NCBI RefSeq assembly: GCF_026625565.1
Contig: NZ_CP112998.1
Location: 3,722,501-3,786,500 of the forward strand
Source: Dyadobacter pollutisoli
GTDB lineage: Bacteria > Bacteroidota > Bacteroidia > Cytophagales > Spirosomataceae
DNA: 64,000 nt
Reading direction: 5' to 3'
The translations under genes were made by a program, and so were the position numbers. The notes under the pieces are model-generated. The model did not search any database, had not been told where the DNA came from, and saw only the letters and a program-made list of their open reading frames with translations. Positions 43,676 to 52,700 of the stretch are shown one piece after another (positions within the stretch are counted from its first letter, which is position 1; every line of letters starts with the position of its first letter).

Positions 43676-44380
43676 ATGAAAAAGCACTTTCTGTTTGTCA
43701 TTGCATTAATGTTCCATGTTTGCACTGCTTTCGGGCAAATTGCGGACAGTACTCAATATCTTGAAAATTTAAAAAAGGAGCTGAATACGGTGTGGCCGAA
43801 AAACCGGACGATCAATCTGGTTTTTCACGGCCATTCCGTACCGGCGGGGTACGGGGATAATCATGAGGTAAATACATTGAAATCCTATCCCAACCTTTTC
43901 CTCAAACAGCTCAAAGAAAAATATCCATACGCCGTCATTAACGTGATTGTGACCGCGATCGGCGGCGAAAACTCACTAAAAGGTGAAACCCGTTTCGAAA
44001 AAGAGGTGCTGGTACATAATCCCGACGTCCTTTTCATCGATTATGCGCTCAACGACCGTTTTTCACCACTAGAAAAAACCGGTGCCGCCCTCGAAAAAAT
44101 GATCACAACCGCACTAGCCAAAAACATCAAAGTAATCCTACTCACGCCCTCGCCCGACCAAAGGATCGACATTACCGATCCATCTAACCCGCTCGACCCC
44201 TACGCAGCGCAGATTAAAGAGCTGGCTATCAAATACAAAACAGGCTTTGCCGATCCCTATACACAGTTCAAACAGATTGCGAAAGACGGAAAATTGAAGG
44301 AAAATATGGCATCCGTAAACCACCCGAATGAGGTCGGGCATATGGTGATCGTGCGAACACTGGGGCCTTGGTTTTACTGA
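43676..44380 (+). CDS. Exported SGNH/GDSL-type hydrolase with altered block V
   Basis: 234 residues with a signal peptide ending TAFGQ. Block I is VFHGHSVPAGYGD (the nucleophile Ser in GHS), block II the Gly in TAIGGENS, block III FIDYALNDR with the Asn, and block V MASVNHPNEVGH with the catalytic His. The Asp normally three residues before that His is Ser here. Such enzymes usually remove acetyl groups from plant or algal glycans in the periplasm. It lies 11 bp after the putative glycosidase, last in the operon, and is followed by a hairpin. Confidence 0.8.
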   Translation: MKKHFLFVIALMFHVCTAFGQIADSTQYLENLKKELNTVWPKNRTINLVFHGHSVPAGYGDNHEVNTLKSYPNLFLKQLKEKYPYAVINVIVTAIGGENSLKGETRFEKEVLVHNPDVLFIDYALNDRFSPLEKTGAALEKMITTALAKNIKVILLTPSPDQRIDITDPSNPLDPYAAQIKELAIKYKTGFADPYTQFKQIAKDGKLKENMASVNHPNEVGHMVIVRTLGPWFY

Positions 44381-44440
44381 TTTTTTGGTACAAACAATCA
44401 CATTTGAAGTTCTCGCAAGTTTGGATAAGTAAACCTGAAC

Positions 44441-44493
44441 ATAAGAGAGATGCCCGCCCTGGCTTTCACCTCAGCAAGCATCTCTTTGTATAA
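44441..44493 (+). terminator. Hairpin after the carbohydrate operon
   Basis: AGAGATGC pairs with GCATCTCT, extended by a G-T and an A-T pair, around a ~24-base loop and followed by TTTGT. It lies 60 bp after the esterase stop and could end the operon transcript. The loop is large and the T-tract weak. Confidence 0.45.
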
Positions 44494-44523
44494 AATCTAG
44501 ATTATATCCTGGATACTCAAAAG

Positions 44524-44700
44524 TCAAGGTATCCGGAATTTAGTATGATTATTAGCGTTTTTAAGAAGATCATCCTCCGAAAGCCTCTTTCCAGCCAGCG
44601 TATCACTAGTGACCGCAGTCGGCTTAACCGTCGAAACAGGTTCCCATTTCAATCTTTCCGCCTTGGATAGAGCTTTGGACTTTGTGACTGATTGACTCAT
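44524..44700 (-). CDS. Small hypothetical protein, 58 residues
   Basis: From ATG 44700 to TGA 44524-44526, one open frame of 58 codons on the minus strand starts MSQSVTKSKALSKAERLKWE and contains TLAGKRLSEDDLLKNANN. The composition is highly charged and soluble, and it is unlike a random frame in AT-rich intergenic DNA. No family is recognised; the size and charge recall small DNA- or protein-binding regulators or antitoxins, but that is only a resemblance. Upstream lies a 7-bp inverted repeat AACGTAA...TTACGTT (44731-44754) around a TATATTTA box. It sits between the locus end and the GntR gene. Confidence 0.4.
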   Translation of the reverse strand: MSQSVTKSKALSKAERLKWEPVSTVKPTAVTSDTLAGKRLSEDDLLKNANNHTKFRIP

Positions 44701-44730
44701 GCTTTCTATTTTAGCTGTGCATATTGGAGT

Positions 44731-44754
44731 AACGTAAATATATTAAGTTACGTT
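44731..44754 (-). promoter_or_regulatory. Inverted repeat around a -7-like box before the small gene
   Basis: AACGTAA (44731-44737) and TTACGTT (44748-44754) are perfect complements. On the minus strand the space between them reads TTAATATATTTA, close to TAnnTTTG. The layout suggests an autoregulated promoter for the 58-residue gene. Confidence 0.4.
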
Positions 44755-44806
44755 TATAATTAACATCCTAATGCGATAAAGTTTCAGTGCGAGCCCTGTC
44801 ACTAAC

Positions 44807-45559
44807 TTACTGAAAATCTTGATAATCAGGATTCGCACTAATGGCGAATTTGTATTTGTCTCCGCGGTAGTAGGACCGCTCAATCTCCACAACTTTATCG
44901 TCTTTGCAGATTACTGCGCTGTCGAGAATGAACATAGGTGTCGATTTGGTCAGCTCGAAATTGTTCATTTCTGAGTCGGGCTCCACGATTTCGGTGCTTA
45001 ATGTTTGCTTCACTTCCTCGATCCGCAGGTGGTAGGTGTTTTCGTATACTTTGAAATAGGAGATCTCCGTCGGCATCCGGTTAATTTTCGGGCACATTTT
45101 GAGTGAAATATATTTGATCTCGTCTTTAATGATCTCTTCGTCGGCATAACGCAGCTGATGTATTTTCATCACGGGCCCCTCCATAATGAAGTGCTTACCG
45201 CCAATTTCAGACGAAATACCATCGTCCAGAATCGTTTTTTCCAATACCAGGTTATGCGGCTCAAAACCTTCCGCGATCAGACTTTCGTGAAAGCCGCGAC
45301 GAGTAGCATTTATGGAGCCCAGTGTGCGGATCAAATGATGCCCTACCGTCCGGTTAAGCACGAATGTGCCCTTTCCTTTGATCCTTTTCGCCCAGCCACG
45401 GTTCTCTATTTCCAGCAGACTCTTCCGGGCGGTTGTGTTGCTGACATTATAATTCTTAATCAGTTCATTTTCAGAAGGTATCTTATCGCCAGGCTGCAAT
45501 TCCCCCGTTTTGATTTTCTCAATAACTTCATCACTTATAGTCAGGAATTTCGGTCTCAT
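44807..45559 (-). CDS. GntR-family regulator with UTRA ligand domain
   Basis: 250 residues. The N-terminal winged HTH (DEVIEKIKTGELQPGDKIPS, ENELIKNYNVSNTTARKSLL, RIKGKGTFVLNR) is followed by a UTRA domain (residues ~95-245), which binds a sugar phosphate or sugar acid and releases DNA. It is read toward the carbohydrate operon and ends about 430 bp after that operon's last stop. It is the only local candidate for the CTTA-N6-TAAG dyads at 33564 and 34864 (inference). No dyad copy was found before its own start. Confidence 0.9.
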   Translation of the reverse strand: MRPKFLTISDEVIEKIKTGELQPGDKIPSENELIKNYNVSNTTARKSLLEIENRGWAKRIKGKGTFVLNRTVGHHLIRTLGSINATRRGFHESLIAEGFEPHNLVLEKTILDDGISSEIGGKHFIMEGPVMKIHQLRYADEEIIKDEIKYISLKMCPKINRMPTEISYFKVYENTYHLRIEEVKQTLSTEIVEPDSEMNNFELTKSTPMFILDSAVICKDDKVVEIERSYYRGDKYKFAISANPDYQDFQ

Positions 45560-45841
45560 CGATAGCTATGCACACATTGGCAAACGCAATGACACAACGA
45601 ACTTCTAATCCGTTATCTCATTGTAATATTGTTTGAAATGTTGACAATGTAGCAATTCAATTAAACTAAATCAACTGATACTCCCGTGGGAAACCAATAT
45701 AGGCCTTGAATGCTACTGAGGCTAGAATTTGCAGGTTTACTCCGCAAACTACGTTAACTACTGAAAACCGATTAAAGAGAATCAAAATGGCAGCTTTCAG
45801 ATATATGTTTGGTGCTGACAAAGAGAAAGTGACAACGCAAC

Positions 45842-48076
45842 TCACAAAAGCAAATCAAAACGGATAGGGAGCTGGTTTATGCGTTTCCCCGTAGCGTGGT
45901 AAATGGCATTGGCGATCGCTGGCGGCATACCAACCAGCCCGATCTCACCCACTCCTTTGCTACCCAGTTCGTTCACGATCTGATCATTCTCCTCCACGAA
46001 AATGACCTCCAAATCATGAATGTCGGCGTGTACCGGAATGTGATATTCGGCCAGGTTTTGGTTCATATACTTTCCAAGCTTGTGGTCGCTGATCGTCTCC
46101 TCCCTTAGCGTCTTGCTGATACCCCACACCATTCCACCCAGAATCTGGCTTCTTGCTGTTTTCGGGTTAATAATCCGGCCGGCAGCAACGGCGGTCACTG
46201 CCCGTGTCACATTGATTATACCAAGGTCCTCATCAACTTCTACCTCGACAAAAACGGCACTATGGGCAGCCCTGGAATACTTTTTCAGTTTGAACACATT
46301 GGGAATTGAGAAGTTGGTGGTATGGATAGTCTGTCCCTTATTTGCGGCAATGATAGCGATCAGATCCACGAACTTTGCCGGGTTATCCTTCACCACAATT
46401 CTTCCGTCTTTAAAATCCACATCCTTGTAATCGATTCCTTTAAACGCCGGATCCATTGCTTTTACTTTTTTGAAAAGCTTTTTCCGCAAGGCCGTGCAGG
46501 CTGCCTTAATCGCCGAACCCACCGTCGAAACGGTAAAAGATCCTCCCTGAACGGGCGCGAACGGCTCGTTACTGTCTCCATATGAAAAAATAACATCCTC
46601 GACCCGGATGCCGAATTCGTCAGCGGCGATTTGTGTCATCACAGTCAATGTACCAGTTCCAATGTCCGTCACAGCACTGCTTACCAGTAATTTTCCGTCT
46701 TTATCCATGCCAGCCTGCACCCGCGCTGGCAGCTGGTTGGCCTCCCATATCCCGGTAGCCATTCCATACCCGATCAGTTTATTACCTCGCTTCATGCTGC
46801 GAGGCTCCGGGCTACGGTTCGTCCAGCCAAATTTCTCCGCGCCCTGCTTATAACATTGTCTCAGTTCCTTACTGCTGAATGGTCGCCCCAGACTGTCGTC
46901 GGTCTCGGCATAATTGAGCAACCGCAGTTCGAGCGGATCCATTTTTAATTGATAGGAAAGCTCGTCCATTGTACTTTCAATGGCATGCAAGCCTGTACTT
47001 CCGCCAGGTGCCCGCATATCGAGCGGACTGAAAACATCCAGCCCTACGAGCTTGTACTCCATCTTTGTATTTGCGGCCGGATAAAGCATATTCGCCCAGT
47101 TGACCACCACTTCGGTATAATCCTCAAACATCGAGGTCTCCGCCCATGCAGAATGTTTCATGGCCACGAGTTTACCTTTGCTGTCCGCTGCGAAACGGGC
47201 TTGCTGAATAGTGGGTGGGCGATGTCCGAATGTGAACATCTGGCTGCGATCCAATGTCACACGTACCGACCTTTTGAGTTCCAGCGCTGCCATCACTGAC
47301 AAAAACAATTGGTACTGAGGCCTTAATCCGGAACCAAAAGCACCGCCGACGTAGGGCGCTATCACCCGCACATCCTTATAATGTAACCCGAACACATTGC
47401 CAATGTAAAGCTGGCTGTTGATCGTACCCTGCGTTTTGTCGTAAACTGTGAGCTTTCCATCGCCCTCATAAACGGTAGTTGTGGAAAACAGTTCGATGGG
47501 ATTATGGTGCTCGGTACCGTGATAAAATTCTCCTGTTGCTTGTGCGGGCGCTTCCTTGAAGGCCTTTTCAAAGTCGCCTTTCGGCTTGGGCGGGGAGGGT
47601 TTCAATGCAGCGGCCAATCCCAACTTCGGTACATGGGCCTTGTCAAGATTTGCATTGAGATCAGTCGTAAATGATTCAGTCGAATACGTGACTTCGAGCA
47701 TTGAAGCGCCGTACCGCGCCATTTCAAAGGTCTCAGCCACTACCAACGCAATGGGTTGACCATTATACACGATCCTGTCATTTTGCAAAGGACGAAAAGG
47801 TGAGCCGGGCGGTGCGTCCATATCAGCATATTGGAGATCAAACCAGGCAAGAGACGGACGGTTTTCGTGGGTGAATACTTCAATCACTCCTGGCAGGGCT
47901 TTCACAGCCTGTGAGTTGACAATGAGAATCTTACCCTTCGTAATCGCTGCATTGGCCACGTAACCAAACAGCAGACCCGGAACATCATAATCCGCCGCGT
48001 ATCTGGCCTCGCCGGTCACTTTTGCATTACCTTCCAGACGACTTACCGGTTGCCCGATTGATGGTAAAAGAGCCAT
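45842..48076 (-). CDS. Molybdenum aldehyde oxidoreductase, molybdopterin-binding subunit (PaoC/YagR-like)
   Basis: 744 residues, the right size for the Mo subunit of three-subunit xanthine-oxidase-family enzymes. Cofactor-binding stretches are visible: YVGGAFGSGLRPQYQ, RAPGGSTGLHAIESTMDELS and QGGSFTVSTVGSAIKAACTA. The catalytic Glu lies in ELGSKGVGEIGLVGMPPAI near the C-terminus. It oxidises aldehydes or heterocycles with water as the oxygen source. There is no signal peptide on this subunit. It is third in the operon FeS - FAD - Mo. The PaoD-type maturation chaperone is not nearby. Confidence 0.9.
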   Translation of the reverse strand: MALLPSIGQPVSRLEGNAKVTGEARYAADYDVPGLLFGYVANAAITKGKILIVNSQAVKALPGVIEVFTHENRPSLAWFDLQYADMDAPPGSPFRPLQNDRIVYNGQPIALVVAETFEMARYGASMLEVTYSTESFTTDLNANLDKAHVPKLGLAAALKPSPPKPKGDFEKAFKEAPAQATGEFYHGTEHHNPIELFSTTTVYEGDGKLTVYDKTQGTINSQLYIGNVFGLHYKDVRVIAPYVGGAFGSGLRPQYQLFLSVMAALELKRSVRVTLDRSQMFTFGHRPPTIQQARFAADSKGKLVAMKHSAWAETSMFEDYTEVVVNWANMLYPAANTKMEYKLVGLDVFSPLDMRAPGGSTGLHAIESTMDELSYQLKMDPLELRLLNYAETDDSLGRPFSSKELRQCYKQGAEKFGWTNRSPEPRSMKRGNKLIGYGMATGIWEANQLPARVQAGMDKDGKLLVSSAVTDIGTGTLTVMTQIAADEFGIRVEDVIFSYGDSNEPFAPVQGGSFTVSTVGSAIKAACTALRKKLFKKVKAMDPAFKGIDYKDVDFKDGRIVVKDNPAKFVDLIAIIAANKGQTIHTTNFSIPNVFKLKKYSRAAHSAVFVEVEVDEDLGIINVTRAVTAVAAGRIINPKTARSQILGGMVWGISKTLREETISDHKLGKYMNQNLAEYHIPVHADIHDLEVIFVEENDQIVNELGSKGVGEIGLVGMPPAIANAIYHATGKRINQLPIRFDLLL

Positions 48077-48088
48077 AATAATTTACGT

Positions 48089-49108
48089 TTAAGCCGATGC
48101 CTGCGCTCCGGGAAGCTGACATTCGGGGTTCAGGGCCATGATACAGTTGCGAACGATTGCTCTTTTGGCAAGCTCCACTTTAAATGCATTGAACTGAAAA
48201 GTCTTTGCGCCTTTCAGGATCATTTCCGCCGCATACCAGAAGTTTTCAGCTGCGGGTTCCTTGTTTTGTAGAAAATCCTCTGCTTCCTTCACGCGCCACG
48301 GCTTATGCGCCACGCCTCCCAGCGCAATGCGGGCATTTTTTATAACCCCCTCTTCCAGCTCCAGTCCAGTGGCAACGGAGACCAGTGCAAACGCATAGGA
48401 ATTTCTGTCCCGAATTTTCAGATAGGAATAGTGGTTTGAAAAACCATTTGCAGGAAGTTCAATGCTGGTAATCAGCTCATTTCTGGACATACAATTATCA
48501 ATATGCGGCGTATTTCCCGGCAACCGGTGAAAATCTGAGAATGGAATATTCCGCGAGCCTTCCGGGCCTGACACCTGCACGCTGGCGTTCAATGCAGCCA
48601 GTGCCACACTCATATCCGACGGAAAAACGGCGATGCAATGTTCGCTCGTACCCATAATCGCCATTGTGCGGTTATATCCTTCAATAGCCGGGCACCCACT
48701 TCCGGGCTCTCTTTTGTTACAGGGGGTATTTGTATCGTAAAAATAATAACAGCGCGTACGTTGCAGCAGATTACCTCCGTTGGTCGCCATATTTCTGATC
48801 TGCGCCGATGCGCCTGCGAGGATAGCGCGTGAAAGTAGTGGATACCGCTGCTCTACCAGCGGATGATAGGCGGTAGCGGCATTGGTAACCAGCGCCCCGA
48901 GGCTCAAACCTCCGTTTGCCGATTCCCTGATCGCGTGAAAGTCTTCAATCGCATTAATGTCCACCAGCGCATTGGGCCTGGTGATATTGTACTTCATGAG
49001 ATCGATCAGATTGGTGCCGCCTGCGATGAACTGAGACCCCGGCCCCATTCCCGAAAGTGCGATGGCGTCGTCGCGGTTTTTTGCTTGTGTGTAGCTGAAA
49101 TTATTCAT
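48089..49108 (-). CDS. Molybdenum aldehyde oxidoreductase, FAD subunit (PaoB/YagS-like)
   Basis: 339 residues. The FAD-binding fold opens with FSYTQAKNRDDAIALSG and FIAGGTNLIDLMKYNITRPN. Residues ~115-155 carry a Cys-rich insert (CYYFYDTNTPCNKREPGSGC, later TSEHC), the feature that in PaoB/YagS-type subunits holds an extra [4Fe-4S] cluster. PSDMSVALAAL and the C-terminal CO-dehydrogenase-flavoprotein domain follow. It transfers electrons from the FeS centres to the acceptor. It overlaps the FeS gene by 8 bp and is 12 bp before the Mo gene. Confidence 0.9.
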   Translation of the reverse strand: MNNFSYTQAKNRDDAIALSGMGPGSQFIAGGTNLIDLMKYNITRPNALVDINAIEDFHAIRESANGGLSLGALVTNAATAYHPLVEQRYPLLSRAILAGASAQIRNMATNGGNLLQRTRCYYFYDTNTPCNKREPGSGCPAIEGYNRTMAIMGTSEHCIAVFPSDMSVALAALNASVQVSGPEGSRNIPFSDFHRLPGNTPHIDNCMSRNELITSIELPANGFSNHYSYLKIRDRNSYAFALVSVATGLELEEGVIKNARIALGGVAHKPWRVKEAEDFLQNKEPAAENFWYAAEMILKGAKTFQFNAFKVELAKRAIVRNCIMALNPECQLPGAQASA

Positions 49109-49619
49109 GGCTCATTTGCGCTTTTACTTCCATAATGGCGTCAATAATGTTGGTATTCGCCCCGCATCGGCACAGGTTCCCGCTCATGAGCTCCTTCACT
49201 TCTGCCCGCGTCAGCGCCTTGCCTTCCTGAAACATTCCGATCGCGCTGCAAATCTGGCCCGGCGTGCAGTATCCACATTGAAACGCGTCGTGTTCGATAA
49301 ATGCTTTTTGTAACGGATGCAGCTCGCCGCCGGTTGCCACGCCTTCAATAGTTGTTATTTCTGAACCGTTTTTCATCACCGCCAATGTCAGGCAGCTGAG
49401 TATCCGCTTGCCGTCGCAGATCACTGTGCAGGCACCGCACTGCCCGTGATCACAACCTTTTTTGGTGCCGGTCAGGTCAAGATCTTCTCTCAATGCGTCC
49501 AAAAGACTCACCCAGGGTAATACTTCGAGTGTACAGTGCTTTTCATTGACAGTTAATGAAACAGTCTTGTGAGGTAATGTTGGCATGGATTTAGCAGAAA
49601 TGATTTGATCGGTAAGCAT
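49101..49619 (-). CDS. Molybdenum aldehyde oxidoreductase, [2Fe-2S] subunit (PaoA/YagT-like)
   Basis: 172 residues from ATG 49619; ATG 49583 (MPTLPHKTVSL) is an equally good start nearer to the conserved fold. A plant-type ferredoxin cluster (GCDHGQCGACTVICDG, then SCL) occupies residues ~50-80 and a second helical cluster domain follows (FQCGYCTPGQICSAIGMFQ, MSGNLCRCGANTN). It passes electrons from the Mo centre to FAD. Unlike E. coli YagT it shows no Tat signal, so a cytoplasmic complex is likely (inference). First gene of the operon; divergent from the hybrid sensor. Confidence 0.93.
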   Translation of the reverse strand: MLTDQIISAKSMPTLPHKTVSLTVNEKHCTLEVLPWVSLLDALREDLDLTGTKKGCDHGQCGACTVICDGKRILSCLTLAVMKNGSEITTIEGVATGGELHPLQKAFIEHDAFQCGYCTPGQICSAIGMFQEGKALTRAEVKELMSGNLCRCGANTNIIDAIMEVKAQMSHE

Positions 49620-49785
49620 GGGTTATCATGTTTAGAATGTCGCTAGTCCACATAACTATTATGCCAGGCCATAGTTTGATACCACTAGCCGATTGTAATG
49701 TAAAATGAATTCTACAACATCTTGCATATGATCGGGAAATCATTCAAATTTAGAATACTAACCCGTAAGCTCTTAAAAAGAACAG

Positions 49786-52700
49786 ATGTGGAACATTGCT
49801 CGACAGCCTCTATATTTAATTGCGCTTATTGTTGTACTGATAAACCTCCAAAGTCAATGGGTCAGGGCACAGCATTTAAAGCTGGACCTTACTACAATCA
49901 GTACACCCGATAATTTGTCTCAAAATACAATTAACGCCATTTATCAGGATATTTATGGATTTCTTTGGTTTGGAACACAGGACGGCTTAAATAAATATGA
50001 TGGTTACCAACTGGAAATCTACAAGTTACAAAGGGAAAGCCCTAATTCTCTTCCGGCAAACCATATTACCGCAATCGCCGGTGACGAGGCCGGTAACCTG
50101 TGGGTGGGCACCAGGACCGGGGGCCTCAGCCAATACGACCGCGCACACGACAAGTTTACAAACTTCCGGCACAATCCCACCGATCGATCCTCTGTAAGCA
50201 GCAATAGGATCAATGCGATTTTACTGGACAGTCATTCCAATCTATGGGTCGGAACGCCCAATGGGCTGAACTTGCTGAACAAGGAAAAGTCCACATTTGA
50301 AAGGATCAATCATTCGAAAAAGAGTGATCCGGGTTCGGACAACATCATTACCATTTTTGAAGATAGCCAACAAAATGTATGGATAGGGACTGCGAATGGA
50401 CTGCGTCTTTGGCAAAAAGACAAGAAAAAGCTCGTTGACCGTCCCGACCGTGACTTCAAAAACGCTGGCCAGTGGATCAACACTATCACCGAAGATGTCC
50501 GGAAAAATCTTTGGATTGGCACGGACAACGGACTAAAACTATTTGATAAAAACACGGGCAAATTTGTCAAATATGACATTGATCCTGATAAAAACTCAGC
50601 CGGCGGGACTAACCCGGTACATTGCATGGTGCAGGCACCCGGCGACAGGTTGTGGATCGGATCGAACACTACCTTGCAGTTGTTTGATACCAAAAAGCGA
50701 AAACTAATTCCGCTCAGCGAACAAACAGGAGGCGACGGCTACATGCCCAATGATGGTATGTATTCACTTTTTATAGACAAAGTAGGCGTGCTTTGGATTG
50801 GTACTACCAGCCAGGGGGTGCTGCGCTGGGACCCTAACCTGACCACATTTCCCTCATTCAAATCCTCCAACGCGCGGAGTGCCACTGCCAAAAACGTGAT
50901 CAGGGGCATTTCGGAAGACAAATCGAGAAATCTGTACCTGGCAACCGACGCCGGACTGGAATATTTCGACCGGTCGGATCTATCTTTCAAAACCTTTTCT
51001 CACCAGAGCAGCAACCCTTTCAGCATTTCCAGCAACTTTACAACCTGTGTGCTGGTCAGCAGGCAAAGCGGGAACGTCTGGGTTGGGACTTATAGCAATG
51101 GTCTGGATTTGCTTGATCCAAAAACCGGCATATTCAAACATTTTGTCGAGAAAAAAGGATCTAAAAATCTCAACAACAACGCCATAGATGTACTCCTGGA
51201 AGACCGGCAAGGCAAGATCTGGATAGGGACAGATGGCGGCGGGCTGAATGTTTATGACCCCAAATCGCAAACATTTACGCATTATACCCATCGAAAGGAC
51301 GACGTAACGAGCCTTTGCGACAATACCATTCTGGCCCTTTATGAGGACAAAAAAGGAAACATCTGGGCGGGTGGCTACTCCAATGGTATCAGCATTTTCA
51401 ATCCGGGCACAGGTACTTTCAGGCAGTTGAATACGGGCAACAGCAAACTGACGAGCAATGTGATCAGCTGTTTTTCGGAGGACCCGCAAGGCAAAATGTG
51501 GATCGGCACATTCAATGGAGGACTCAATTGCTACGAACCGGAGACGGGGCACATTACCGGATTTTCAGAGCTTAATGGATTGATCAACAACTCGGTAAAT
51601 TATCTCAACACGGATTCCAACCAGCGGATATGGATCAGTACGAACCGCGGAATTTCGTACTATGATACGGTCAGAAAGATTTTCAAAAACTTTGGCAAAA
51701 ACAACAACCTGAAAACAATGGAGTTTTGCCAGGGCTCGGGTAGCAAACTGGCGAGCGGCGAAATTGTCATGGGAGGCCTCAACGGCATTAACATTATTGA
51801 TCCTTTTAACCTGGCGTTCAATAAAAACAAGCCTGAGGTGGTACTGAACGGTTTTGAGCTTTTCAACAAACCGGTCGTTTCCGGGACGAAAAACTCGCCG
51901 CTTGACCAGAGCATTTTGACATCAAAAGAAATAAGCCTCGATTATTCGCAATCGGTTTTCACCATTCTTTTTGCCGCACTGGATTACACGATCCCGGAAA
52001 ACAATCAGTACGCGTACATTCTCGAAGGATTTGACAATGAGTGGAACTACGTGGACAATCAGCACCATGCCACTTACACGAACCTGAATCCGGGAAGTTA
52101 CACTTTTAGGGTTAAGGCTTCCAATAATGATGGGATTTGGAATGATGAGGATAGGCAGCTGGTTATTCACATTATTGCTCCTTTCTGGCTTACATTATGG
52201 TTCAAATTACTGCTTTTCATCCTGGTCGCGTGTGCTGCCGTCTTTTTTTACCGGTACCGTATTAATTATTTTAACAAACAAAAAGCAAAACTGGAAGTCC
52301 TGGTCAGGCGGAGGACGAAAAAGATCAAGGAGCAGTCGGCCAATCTTGAAAAACTGAATGCAGAGCTGCTTAGCCAGACTATTTCGCTGGAACAGGCAAA
52401 CAATGCATTGCAGTCGCAAAAGGCGCAGGAGCATGAGGCAAGGCTGTTGGCGGAACAGGCAAAAAAGCAGGCCGATGCGGCCAATCTGGCAAAAAGCACG
52501 TTTCTGGCCACAATGAGCCATGAAATCAGGACACCGATCAACGGCGTACTGGGAATGGCGGCCCTGCTTTCGGATACCAACCTGAACAATGAACAGGCAG
52601 AGTATACGGAGGCTATCCTGAACAGCGGAGAATCGCTGCTGACTGTTATCAATGACGTGCTTGACTTTTCGAAGATTGAATCGGGTAACCTGGTACTGGA

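Noticed and set aside
45787..45867. 26-codon plus-strand frame starting MAAFRYMFGADKEK
   Set aside because: It is too short to judge, overlaps the end of the molybdenum subunit gene, and has no promoter or known relative.
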